This document shows, one piece after another, positions 45,330 to 56,279 of a stretch of DNA of 64,000 bases. The position numbers and the translations under genes are program-made. The number at the start of each line of letters is the position of its first letter. The stretch's first letter is position 1. The stretch is from NCBI RefSeq assembly GCF_964355755.1, contig NC_092679.1, positions 13,010,932 to 13,074,931 on the forward strand. The letters run 5' to 3'. This DNA is from Antedon mediterranea. Lineage: Eukaryota > Echinodermata > Crinoidea > Comatulida > Antedonidae. The notes below the pieces were generated by a model. That model was given only the letters and a program-made list of their open reading frames with translations, was not told where the DNA came from and searched no databases.

Positions 45330-46782
45330 GGTTATATGCATGATATGCATATAACCTCTTGATTCTGTCAAAATCTTTATTTATTTATTTATTTATTTAT
45401 TTATTCTTTCCTTAGCACTATTTTGTCCGTGCATTATCTTGGCATCAGTTTAATCTAGCTAAGTCAAGTTTTCAGAGTATATTCCTCATGGCCAGGAATC
45501 GATGTGGTTATATTTTCACGATGCGTAATCAAAAATTACGCGGTCTACGCGCGATTTTACGAAATCACGTTTGTAATCATATCTTCACAAGCATGAATCA
45601 CAATTAAACAAAATTTGGTACTCATAAATTTCAGGTCATATTTCATCATATGGCAATAAAATTACGTGCGTAGCGCATATAACGCTTGTGTATGCGCGCT
45701 TAAAATGTTCAAAATTGTCAAAATTTATTTTCGATGAAATTAGAGTACGTTTCAGGCAATTTTAAGCGTTTAAAAAATTGCCATGAGTGCGCAGATTTTT
45801 GCACGCGCACTGCGCGTTATACGTTTATGCGCACTCTTTTTACCCGATTTCTGTTTTACAATCTTTCTTTAATAATATCATCATATTTGATTCAGGTTTC
45901 AACTCGAAATTGCGTTTTACGAGCACGTCAAAAGTGACTGGCTACGCACGTATAAGTTAACAAAATGGTGAAAATATGCTAAATTTTAAAATTAAAATAT
46001 ATCGTCAGAATGCAGGGGAACACCTATTTTTTATTTCATTTTCTTGAAGTGTATGTATCATATGTATGATTTATTATCAAATAAAGAGAACAAAAGTTGA
46101 TTAAGTCATCATTAATTGCATATTATTATTAAATTAAAAAAAAATAATTTCGACAATCAAACAAATTATGACATTTTCTTAGCCCAAAATAACAAACTTA
46201 ACATTAACTTTCTTCCTTCAAAAATTCATATATTAAAGTTAAAAGTATGTAGTTTGACAGTGCATCATTTGTATACATTTTAAAGATGTCATCATAGTAA
46301 AAAATTATAATTCATTTCGGTATGTAATAATCTATTTGCATCAAAGTGGTTACTGCATAGTAAATACACGGAGGAATTTTTCTCCAACTTTTAGTCAGTT
46401 GTGTACGGCTCGGTGTTCTGTGCTCGTGTCTATGGCATTCAAGGTACCGAGATCGAGTCTCACTTTGGGAAACGAAATAAGATTTTTTTTTTATTATCCG
46501 TATTGTTTGTTCAAATTTATTTCTTAGTGTATAGATTATACACATGATTTATAATGAAATCTAGATAAAAATTAACTTATGTCTTTATTATTATGTAACA
46601 ACAAATGTGGTTTATGACATTATATGCATATGGATCTTTGATCGGATTGTGATACCGGCTATGGTGTTCGCGTTAGCAAGGTCCTATCATATATTATAAA
46701 TAATTAAAGATTCTGAGAAAATCAATCAATCAATATATCTTTTAAAAATCAATTATCTTTATTTAAATCAATGCATATAACC
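45330..46782. mobile_element. Nest level 4: TA-flanked non-autonomous DNA element
   Basis: Ends GGTTATATGCAT and (right) ATGCATATAACC are perfect 12-bp inverted repeats between TA at 45328-45329 and 46783-46784. Taking out the element and one TA restores the LINE frame, so the ends are exact. At the left the terminus is followed at once by its own inverse (GGTTATATGCAT-GAT-ATGCATATAACC), making a hairpin. Inside are a (TTTA)n run at 45378-45405 and a CG-containing non-coding stretch at 45520-45960. No transposase. TA duplication suggests Tc1/mariner-type mobilisation. Confidence 0.85.
46385..46475 (+). repeat. Possible tRNA-derived SINE remnant
   Basis: GGCTCGGTGTTCTGTGCTCG is followed about 40 bp later by GGTACCGAGATCGAGTCTCA, which resembles tRNA A-box and B-box spacing (B-box-like GATCGAGTCTC). 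No cloverleaf can be drawn with confidence. Confidence 0.25.
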
Positions 46783-48366
46783 TATAATTCGTCATAGTGA
46801 CGAATTAAATCTAGTTAATTTTATATCTTCATTTAAGTTCAAACTACATGAATACCTTGTTTCTACTATTATTGTTTAAGTTGATCATATATCTGTCTTA
46901 AGTCAAATAATAACTGCATTTGTTAAGTTAAATGTCTTTTTTTGTTCATTATCATATATTATATATATTTCTTACCTTACCTTATTTTTAATTATGTTGC
47001 CAGGACCCCACATTTTAAAGCTTAAGCTTCCAGTGGGGTACCCCTTTTTCTCATTTATTATCTATTATTTTTAGAAAATGTTAACTGTATTTTGTTTTTA
47101 TTTGAGAAATAAAAATTATTGATTGATTGATTGAAAAAATATAAATGTATACCTTCTGATTAATTTAAGACCAAAATTACCTCGTTGTGACCAGTGGTTG
47201 TTGAGATTTAAGGACATATTTATGTTTGGTCTTATGACCTTTCACCTTGACCTTTTGACCTTTCGCCACATTTTCAAAATGTGTAACCAAGCCAAATATG
47301 ATTGTTGGACCACCCTAAACCAATTTCTGAAGTCAAATTCTCTGGACCTCAAAGTGCATACGAAAGTTGATCTAGCTACTAGAGTAACAGTGATGTAAGA
47401 AAATCTTTTAAGAACATGTTACTTACAGTAATTTTTTTTCTCATACGATCCTCCGTTGAAGAGTTACGATTTTTAAATTAACATGGTGTCCTGAAATCCC
47501 CTGAAAACGTTATGTTATTTCTGTTGGTTACGCTTCGTTGCATGGCATTGTTTGTCATTGATCGAAGATGTCTTCCGTTTCGTGAAAAAGGCGTATATGT
47601 AGTTACAACCAGGTGATATCCTCCCTTTGTAAGAATCGGCAATTCATTCGGAAAGCGCAGCGTATTAAAATGTTCATTTAGAAGGCGAGCGCAGAGAGAT
47701 GCATATTCATAATATTCTCCCCTAAAATGGGACGAAATAGGACGCCCTCTCTCGGATTTTCAGAGAAAGTCTTTGGGAAAAATACTTTCGCCACTGTGAA
47801 CAGGTGTGCAAGACCCTTTACAGATGATTGAATCAGGAGTGCGTTAGTGATCTCGAACACCATAAAATGCATTTTTTGTCTGTGCTTCCCCCAGTGTATT
47901 TTCTCTCTACGATCGCGTGTGCCCCCCCGCAAAAATAATCCTGGATCCGCCCCTGCTACATGTTACAATAATAGTAAGAAAACGTACACAGTAATCAGTT
48001 TTAATAATACTCTAGTATTTCAAATGACCTACCTTCTGATTAATAATGGAATGATCCAAATGACCTACCAACCAATCATACAGTATGATGATCCGAGTTT
48101 TCAGATATCTTTTCTAGATCTGAGTTTTCTAGAAACCCCTGACTATTCTATTATATGACATTAAAATGGCATATTCAACAAAAAAAATTAAAATAATTAT
48201 TTTTTCAGGGGGACAATACATTTTTAATATTATATTAAAACATGGAGGTATATTTCTATATTCAGACGAAGTAAAATTAACTAAAAATGAAATCATATAA
48301 TGATTAATTTGAAACATCTGTGATCTAGGCTGCTAGTAGTACTAGAAACGGGCCTACTAGGGATTA

Positions 48367-49687
48367 CGGTCGAAGCGGCTGCCAACTAAAGCGGCCGCTA
48401 GTTCAATAACGGTAATCTGTATGGAACGCCGTGTGCGCTTTGATTGTCGTTGTTTTGTAATCTTTGATTGTCATTGTTTCGACAGGTTTTCTTTACCTCG
48501 GACATAAATAACAATCTACATTATTATGTAATTTAATCTCTTTTTTTTTACAGATTGAATGTGATACGCGTACGTTCTTTTAAACGAAATGGCGAATCGA
48601 TGATTACTTTGTTTTAACTGTTGTAAATGATATACATATGTTTAATAAAGTCTATAAAATACATTGTGGTGTTTATATTGATAATAAGAATTATATAAAT
48701 AAATCAATCAATAAAGTATATCAAAATATATAAATATATTAATAATTAAAAATATTTGTTATTGTATATTAATTAATTAGTAAAGTAACTAGTAGTGTTC
48801 GCAATCATAATTTAATTACAATAACATGATGACAGCAATTTATTTAATATCCTACACTATTTTATTACTTCAGATATTAAATATTGATCAATTGAAAATG
48901 AGTTTTAAATACTAAAATAAGATGAAAGTGTCTGTTTGATACGGTAATTAATTACGCGAATTTCTGCTAATAACTCGACTGACGGCCAGCAATAGTGCTG
49001 CTGCACATTAGGTGCGCATCCCATGTTGCTTTATTGAAAACACAAACAATGTATTACAATGGAATAACACTTGAATGTATAACACACCCTATTACTAATA
49101 ATAAAAACGAAGATTCGATAGTACAGTATGTAAATGAGATATAAATATTCGGCAATACCGTACATAAATTATTATTGCAATACTGTATAAAGATTCGATA
49201 GTATGTATTGTAAACAAGATATAAATATTTGGCAATACCGTACGTAAATTATTAATGCAATACTGTATAAAGATTCGATAGTACTGTATGTAAACAAGAT
49301 ATAAATATTTGGCAATACCGTACGTAAATTATTATTTAATGCAATACTGTATAAAGATTCGATTAAGTCTGTAAATGAGATATCAAGATTCGGGAATACC
49401 GTACGTAAATTATTAATGCAATACTGTATAAAGATTCGATAGTATGTAAAAATGAGATATAAAGATTCGGCAATACCGTACGTAAATTATTAATGCAATA
49501 CTGTATAAAGATTCAATAGTACATATGTCAAATGAGATATCAAGATTCGGCAATACCGTACTGTACGTAAATTATTAATGCAATACTGTATAAAGATTCG
49601 ATAGTATGTAAATGAGATATAAATATTCGGCAATACCGTACGTTATATTAAACTGGCGGCCGCTTTGGTTGGCGGCCGCTTCGACCA
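48367..49687. mobile_element. TA-flanked DNA element with NotI-bearing inverted ends
   Basis: Left end GGTCGAAGCGGCTGCCAACT-AAAGCGGCCGCTAGTT; right end (inverted) GGTCGAAGCGGCCGCCAACC-AAAGCGGCCGCCAGTT; about 33 of 36 bases match. TA flanks both sides (48365-48366 and 49688-49689). The GC-rich ends contrast with an AT-rich interior that ends in an ~80-bp tandem array (49111-49645). No transposase ORF. Confidence 0.82.
49111..49645 (+). repeat. ~80-bp minisatellite inside the TA-flanked element
   Basis: About 6.6 units starting AGATTCGATAGTA at 49111, 49191, 49271, 49355, 49432, 49509 and 49594 (unit lengths 77-85). Each carries GAGATATAAATATTCGGCAA, ACCGTACGTAAATTATTAAT and GCAATACTGTATAA. 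Too long, continuous and non-spaced to be a CRISPR-like array. Confidence 0.9.
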
Positions 49688-49729
49688 TACTCCGCCTACT
49701 AGTACAGGTAGTGCACATCATACGAATTA

Positions 49730-50991
49730 GGCCAAATAAAAAAACATACTTGTTAAGCGTCACCGCCCGCTCCTGATTGTCCAGCCGCCTCTCTTTTTAT
49801 TTTATTTTTTTTTTTACCGATATACAACGGAAAGTTCAGCGGCCCGGCCCAGCTCCAGAGTAGGGCTCGAAATTCACGCTAGCAAACTAGGATTTTGCTA
49901 GTAGATTCTTCATAATTGCTATTTGAAAATTTCAAAACTAGCAAATGTTTGTTAGGCTAGTGTAATTTTTGAAAAATACGTACTTTTTAGCTTAGACAAC
50001 GCTAGCCGCCGATCGCTCTATGTCGACAACGGCAATTTGGTGAAAACAATTGTTTCATTTACACGCCGCCGATTTACGTCAAGGAAACGCGAATAGCACC
50101 GCGAATCATGTAATGTGGTAAACAGCAAGCTTTTTCCCCAACACATTAAATCATGTGCATTTAGTACGTCGCTGAGGATTACATCATCAGTCACGTGATT
50201 ACAGAATACGCGATTATCAATTTAGGGATTTAACGAAATAAATATTTTGCCTACACAGTGGTCGAAGCGCGTTTTTTTATAGGTTCGTAAATAGGAAACA
50301 CCCCATACATAATGGACTCTACCAATTTTGTTTACGATGATCTCGCGCTCGAGATCGGCACACCACGAGGTCCTGTTGGGCGATGGGTTTCCTTATGCCT
50401 GGTTTACCTGTGGAATAATTACATACACTTTTTGAATCACAACTTTAAATACTGATTTACACAGCAATTGGCAAAGGATTCATCAAAGAAGAATGAATAC
50501 GTTGAATAAAAATTCACTTAAGAAATGCCGTAAGCTGTTTTCAAACTATAAATCAGCCCACTATTTAGTATTATTGAGACCAAATCATGCTTCTCGTGAT
50601 AGGGAATTTCCTGGATAGATGAGTCGAGCGAGAGACGGCGGATGGCCGATGAGTGAGGTGGGGGTAGCAGCTTGGACGGATTAGTTAGCCTAGGGCCTAC
50701 AATTTCGCTTGGTGGCAATTAAATTTAATGTTTTAATTACGTCTGGATATAAACAATACAAAACTCAATTTTGTCATAAGCAATAATATTTCATACATAG
50801 TCAATTTTGTTCTGTTTCGCATTTTAAAAGTTTGACGTTTCGTCCAAAAAAAAGTGGGGCAAAACGTCCACCGCGCAAAAATATACCTCTATAAAAAGTA
50901 AAAAAAAAAAAAAAAAAAAAAACCGTCCCCCCGCCCCTGAAAATTTATGAGGGTGTGACGCGGCTTAACAAGTATATTTTTTTATTTGGCC
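49730..50991. mobile_element. Harbinger-like non-autonomous element
   Basis: Ends GGCCAAATAAAAAAACATAC and (inverted) GGCCAAATAAAAAAATATAC continue into TTGTTAAGC for about 30 matching bases. They are flanked by TTA at 49727-49729 and 50992-50994. A 3-bp TWA duplication with GGC ends is typical of PIF/Harbinger. The interior (1.2 kb) has no transposase or Myb-like ORF. Confidence 0.82.
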
Positions 50992-50994
50992 TTA

Positions 50995-51765
50995 GCGCGG
51001 CCACAAAAAATAAAAACCCAAACAATATCAAACGTACGGTAACCGATAATTATATTATATTAAAAAAAAGCGTATTTAAGCGGCGCGCCATACAAAAATT
51101 CCGGATGTTGATATTGCGAACAAAATTAGACGAGATTTCAAGCGCGACCGCTTTTATCTGTCGTTGTCACCGTGCGAAACAGCAGTACCGACGACCTAGA
51201 TGAAGGCCTAGGCTGCTACACCACTAATTAATAATAATATAATCAGCTACGATCGATGAAGACCACTTTGTTGATTTTACATACCTCCTTCTGGACCCCT
51301 CTGAACCATTAAGGAAAAATAATCTTTAGCTTATTGCTTAGAAAAGCATCCAGAACTGATGAGATGATTGCAACAGCCAACAGTGACAATTTGCCATCTT
51401 CGCGTTAGGCCTATTTATTATGGCTGTTTGACTTGCTCCAACCATGCATGAAGCTCAAGGTGGCTCAAGTACATGTTACTTATGAAACGCCATATGTGCC
51501 AAAATATTCATCTATATACTATACTATATCATGGATTAAAGAATAGAAGGATATGCATCGACGTGAGATCAAGGGTTCCTTGACTCTCGCCGACAGACCG
51601 CGGACCGCCCACAATGTTACAGTTTAATTAACCGCATGGCAACAACGAAACGGTCGCGTGCCTAATATATTTTTTACGGCACATGTGCAACGACATTTAA
51701 CCTTGTTGGCTACGCTTCTTTCGCGCGTTCTTTGTTGCACTGTATGTATTCATACATATTTGAAC
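50995..51765. other. No recognisable gene
   Basis: An open frame of some 80 codons ending at 51203 begins inside the Harbinger-like terminus and has no motif. The remainder is non-coding. Confidence 0.5.
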
Positions 51766-51773
51766 AGTATAAT

Positions 51774-51970
51774 CAGTGGCGTAACGGCTATGTGCGCTTA
51801 CTGGCTAAACCCAAAGGCCCTGAAGCTTGGGGCCCATGAGCAGTGCCCAGAGGAACAGGCATAAAATATGTCGAAAATGCTAAAAACGTCCGAGGCCTCA
51901 ATCTTTGAAACTTGGAGGGCCACTTAGGTTTCCTAAACAAGTGGCTTCAGGCCTCTGCCTCACGCCACTG
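51774..51970. mobile_element. 197-bp hAT-type MITE
   Basis: Ends CAGTGGCGTAACG and (right) CTCACGCCACTG are inverted, with a perfect 8-bp duplication AGTATAAT at 51766-51773 and 51971-51978. Non-coding interior. Confidence 0.9.
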
Positions 51971-51978
51971 AGTATAAT

Positions 51979-52950
51979 GTTTATTGAAAACAGTTAATAT
52001 TAAATTACATTGTATATTATTAATTGTGAAGACCCTAGTGTAGGCCTACGTCTTCATCAATTAGGCCTACCAGATAAAAACAATATACTATATTGTTATT
52101 GGCTTAGAATTGTAGATGCTATAATTGTAGTATAGGTTTCTGCCGCGATTGATCTACGCTAATGTTTTTATGACAATAAAGTACCATTTTATGACCTGTC
52201 TGTAGTAGTAGCCCTACATCTGAGACAATAACTATTTGTTGTCTCAGCCTACATGTAAAATTACAAAATCAGCAAGGATACTAGGCCCAGGCCTTCTAGG
52301 CTTACTAGTAAACCATATGATTTGCCGACATTGATACTGCCTAGGTAGGCCTAGGCTAATATTAAGTGTAGTAGATACAACGTGTAATCATGATCTATAT
52401 ACTCACCGTTGTCTTTCTTGTGTGAATAATAATAGGCCTAAGGTAGGCCTACTTCGTTTGTTCGTGATTAAGTTTGCCCTGCGTGTACTTTTCAAAACGA
52501 CCGCTAGGTAACGTATCGCAACTATACATAGCCAGCCAATCCCGGATCAGGGATCGCTGTTTTCATTCAATTAGGCCCGGTGATTGGATGTGATGTGGAT
52601 GACATAACCACTAGCCAATCACCAGGCACTAAAATTTAAATATAATTACATCGATAATTAAGGAGATTTATGAAGAAACCACTGCTTAGCCATATATTAA
52701 AAACACGATTGTTCTATGTGTGGACACCGGACACGCTAACAACATACATGGTCAAATGCACAATTTAATATTCTATAGATTAACGCAATTTTTAATGACA
52801 GAAGATGGCAGGCAAATAATGATAATTCAAATATAAAAATTGCATATTTTATTAATATTACCAACTACTTAAAATTACCAGTCGTAAGAAAGTGAACTTT
52901 TCGTAGTCCGATTGTAATGAAACTAAAACAGAATTGTTCAGCAATACATT
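51979..52950. other. Non-coding, rich in TAGGCCTA palindromes
   Basis: AGGCCTA-type palindromes cluster at about 52040-52450. A weak inverted repeat GGTGATTGG / CCAATCACC lies at 52579-52623. No gene is seen. Confidence 0.5.
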
Positions 52951-52956
52951 TTTTTT

Positions 52957-53010
52957 TTCTCTTTTGTGGCGCAAACACCACTTTTATTCACATTCATATT
53001 ATCTCATATT
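52957..53010 (-). repeat. LINE 3' tail fragment (copy 2 of a pair)
   Basis: Close copy of 1101-1165 (TCTCTTTTGTGGCGCAAACA then CCACTTTTATTCACAT). On the minus strand it is GTGGTGTTTGCGCCAC followed by AAAAGAGAAAAAAAA, a hairpin plus A-tail. Confidence 0.55.
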
Positions 53011-54720
53011 ACATAAAATCGTATTATTTAACTTGTAAATGTCGTTACAGTTCATAAGTAAGATTGTTACATATATGAATTCTGTATTACTCCTTTTTTC
53101 ATTAATTTTCTTATATTTTGTTATACACTTGACAGGATCATCATTATCATCTATCCCGTTTTAAAATAGTTCACACATTTTCATTTGTTTGTTTTTATTT
53201 TACAACCCGGATTATACAATATATTTATATACATGATAAAAAAAAACAATAATAGCTCAGTACCACCAGTAACCCGTATCACTGTAATTCTTTTTCTGTT
53301 AATCGTATCAAATTAGAAATTATATTATCATAATCGTGTTTCTTAAAGCTACCCATTTTTCTATACTTGTTTCTTTATTGTTATATGTTTCACATTCAAT
53401 GTTATATAACATATTGCTTTTAAATGAATTCCATAAAGATTTACCCACTGGCTTATTTAGTGCAGATAACATTTGCTAATAGATTATATTTACACTTTTG
53501 CAGCATTTACTATTTATAGAATAAAAATGTTATCAGCAATACATCTTTGTTGTCAATTAATCATCGACGCAGACATGTCAATAGAACATTCAGACTGCGC
53601 ATACGATTTCTACATGGTTACGTGTTGGTCTAAAAAAATGTAGCAGTTGATTCGCAGCGTTCTACAGAGGGCCGCGGTTAGAGACACGGAGTTCAATGTT
53701 TGATTGGCAGCAGTGCTTTAGTATAGGCAAGCGCGTTGTAAAATCGTTTGATGTCACCGTCGATGCATAATCCTTCTAATTCTTTAATCCATGCTTGAAT
53801 GTAAAATTATGGAGAATTCTCAAACGGATTCTCTTCGTTATCTTTAGAATTGCGTACAATAAGGTATTTTTCACGATAACAAACTCTTGGTTAACGTGTA
53901 TAAGAAAAACTGTGTAACATCACATGTGGAAACCGGTGTTAATTATCTATTCTGTCTATATACTGAACGAAACTTAGAGTGCTATGACATTTTCAAAGCG
54001 ATTTAGTAATAATATAATATAATCTCCAAAATAATGTAATAGCAAAATAGTTTGATCATAAAGAAAATAATCACGTTAGAAAACATGACACTAGATGCAA
54101 TGCAGTACAAAAAACAATGAAAAGTAATTATGTTGATTCATTACCGATAAAAAACTAATTATTATGTGATATTAAAATCGCATATTCACAAAAATAAATA
54201 TAATGTAGTATGAGTATATCTTTAGGTGTTCTATTGTACTGATAGAGATCCTGTGATGATCTGATAACGGTGCCTTTTTTTTTGTTAGCCTTTATATGTA
54301 TACTTGATTTTGTAACTATGGAAGGTAATCGGAAATAAAATGTAAACTAGCATTAAATGTGATTATAAAAGTGTTAATAATATGATTCAATGATGATGAA
54401 AAAAAACAATGTAAAGGGGTACAAAATAGGTATACACACTAGGGAAGAGAGGAATTTTTCCTGTGTAAACAATGATTTTAAATACAATTGTAAGGAAATG
54501 ATTTGACAAAAAAAGTTTAAAATAAATGAATTTCCGTTGCACCAAAGTTTGTTTGACAGCCGAAGTAATACTGAAGTGAAATGGCGAATAGCTCGAACAA
54601 AGAATAAATTCATCGAAATGAAAAATAAAGTACACTTTAAAACAGAAATAATAATATGGCTAACAAAGTACGACTCAAAAACATACATATGGTCAATTTT
54701 ACTGTATGCCTGTATTTGAC
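53011..54720. other. AT-rich, no recognisable gene
   Basis: The minus-strand Phe/Ile-rich frames at 54374-54688 reflect base composition. I see no domain, RNA gene or transposon ends. Confidence 0.5.
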
Positions 54721-55090
54721 GGTATTCCCAACGACATTATCTTCGTAAAAATTGGTGGCGTTGCCTTTAATTTTGGTACTCAAATGCTGTTTGTTAAAGT
54801 TAAATGGTACTCCAATGCTTATGGTAAGAGGAATCAAATTTGCAACGGAACAATACAAGGTGGATTGTCTTCCTCATTAATTTCAATTTATTCTATGATA
54901 AAACTAATCAGGGAATTGAATAATCTTAACTGTGGCATTGTTTTTGCACGCCATACTTACCATCCTCCTTACCGTAACCTCATCTTCACTTCAAGAATGA
55001 ATTGATCACGCTAATAAGTATGTTACTGAACACGGATTACGTTTCAATCCTCAGTAAAAGTTATTTAAAAACAAGAACCATCCTGATGGT
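54721..55090 (+). pseudogene. LINE RT fragment
   Basis: Reads VKWYSNAYGKRNQICNGTIQ GGLSSSLISIYSMIKLIREL, the NG.RQGG.SSP-type motif of an RT, followed by LNCGIVFARH... and, after frame loss, EHGLRFNPQ. The YADD motif expected between them is missing. It is related in style to the LINE in the oxidase intron, but truncated at both ends. Confidence 0.5.
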
Positions 55091-55594
55091 AGGCCTACTT
55101 GAATAATTATTCCTATTTTTACACCCTGCCATGTGTTGACAACCTACACTTAAGGATACCCTTGTGTCCTGTGTTTTCAATTTTGCTCATTTTGAATATG
55201 TTTCTTTTAAATCTATTTTTTGATTTTAAGTATTGATAAATAATGTCGTAGGAATAACCTTGTGTTGGTCATGATGTTGATGTGTGAAGTTTTTTTTATA
55301 TATTATAACGATATTGATAGTATAGAGATGAGGGGAAGGCATGATTCAACGTTTCGATCTGATAATATTATCGTAAATCAAAAACACTTTTTCTTGATTA
55401 AAAACGCAAAGCAAATCATTAGCTGTTTGTTAGTCTGGGCTCCAGACGGAGTTTTGTCTTAATATTAGTAAAAAGATAAATATTTTGGCACATATGGCGT
55501 TTCATACGTATACTACTTGATTTTGGATATTTTCAGACAAAAATCGCGGTCGAAATAAAAACAAATGAATAAAAAAAAAAGATAATACAGACTT

Positions 55595-55860
55595 GGGGCA
55601 AGTCTAGCTGTTTGTGTGCTACACTGACAATGAATTTCAGACCTCCCCACTCCCCAAATTAAAATATAAGTTATATTTGAGTTATTCACGAATATTCTAG
55701 AGTCAAATATTTTCTGCAGGCCTACATTTCCAGTGGTACAAAAGAAAAAAGTGAAACTTAAACTAACAAATAAATAAATTCCATTATTTTGTGTAGGCTA
55801 AAATTTATGAGTACTTTATCCGGAAGTGCCTTGAGTTAAAAGTTCGTTCATAGAAACAAT
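55595..55860 (+). repeat. Dispersed repeat, copy 1 (second copy near 61.6-61.9 kb)
   Basis: Shares CTGTTTGTGTGCTACACTGA-like sequence, ATTCCATTATTTTGTG, and then GTACTTTATCCGGAAGTGCC with TTGAGTTAAAAG...AGTTCGTTC, in the same order and orientation as 61595-61900. Non-coding. Confidence 0.55.
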
Positions 55861-56279
55861 TGTAACAAGAAATATTTCTTACAAAAAACGCCGCGTAACT
55901 TTTTGACTGGACAGTTGTAAGAACAGTCTTCATTAATCAAATATAATAGGTCGGCCAATCAAAACGCAAGTGAACAATTGGGACTTTACTTGTGATTTAT
56001 GTCATTGGCCTGTCAGCACAGTCGTTTCTTTCTAGAATTAAACGCACAAACTTGTATTGGGAATAATGTATGTGGTTATTAGTATCGCATTTAGGTATTG
56101 ATAATAATAATAATATGGCTTTTGAATATATAATTACTGTCTGTAGAATAACATTTATACATTTTCGGTTCGCGATGAAAAGTTATATGAATGGATTTGT
56201 AATAGGTATTTATAATAATAGTATATGGGTTGTATTATTGCTAAGCTATCACCAAATCGCGTTATAACATTATTTCTCA

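Larger units (their letters stand above)
43703..46879 (+). pseudogene. LINE reverse transcriptase (level 3), frameshifted and interrupted
   Basis: Open from the 5' truncation point through 44739: KAEAFNSFFSNIAN, STAPGFDNIGP, NNYRPISILPTISK, NSQFGFRSQHST, FIDLSKAFDCISHD, CGVPQGSIIGPLL and catalytic FADDTSLF. A frameshift in the C-run at 44731-44737 moves the remainder to 44742-45329: TTFLGIFIDEYLSF, LLIYKSLFLPHLIYGITVWG, HNYNTRN and the FQGPKIWNSLPDEIK box. The frame is cut by the TA element and resumes at 46785, reading to the natural stop TAA at 46877-46879. The endonuclease is missing. RT residues are intact. Confidence 0.87.
43703..47140 (+). mobile_element. Nest level 3: LINE with (GATT)n tail
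   Basis: A 5'-truncated LINE between copies of ATAAATG (43696-43702 and 47141-47147). It encodes an RT and ends with the hairpin GGACCCCAC...GTGGGGTACCC (47002-47044) and a GATTGATTGATTGA tail. The duplicated host repeat reads straight through once the LINE is removed, confirming both ends. It is itself interrupted by a TA-flanked element at 45330-46782. Confidence 0.88.
42333..47955. mobile_element. Nest level 2: DNA element with CAGG.GCGGAT ends and long inverted arms
   Basis: The termini are CAGGCGCGGATTTAAGGGGG on the left and, inverted, CAGGGGCGGATCCAGG on the right. CTACA is duplicated at 42328-42332 and 47956-47960. The inner arms are also inverted: 42990-43240 matches the reverse complement of 47350-47620 (for example CTCTAGTAGCTAGATCAACTT and GCGTAACCAACAGAAATAAC). 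The centre has direct ~300-bp repeats. Without its LINE insertion it is about 2.2 kb. No transposase is seen; the superfamily is uncertain (hAT-like ends but a 5-bp duplication). Confidence 0.75.
42218..48138. mobile_element. Nest level 1: MULE-like MITE
   Basis: Inverted ends GGGTGTCTAGAAAACTCAG (left) and, reverse-complemented, GGGTTTCTAGAAAACTCAG (right) match at all but one position over 23 bp. They are flanked by a perfect 9-bp duplication CTGACTATT at 42209-42217 and 48139-48147. A 9-bp duplication with GGG ends points to a Mutator-like family. Without the inner insertion it would be about 300 bp, so it is a non-autonomous MITE. Confidence 0.85.

Noticed and set aside
46385-46475. Functional tRNA gene
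   Set aside because: The B-box-like sequence is imperfect and no cloverleaf or anticodon arm can be drawn. At most a SINE remnant.
49111-49645. CRISPR-like array
   Set aside because: Units of about 80 bp follow one another with no unique spacers in a eukaryotic DNA element. This is a minisatellite.
54374-54688. 104-codon Phe/Ile-rich minus-strand frame resembling a membrane protein
   Set aside because: Low complexity in AT-rich DNA, with a second overlapping frame of the same character. No start context or homologous motif.
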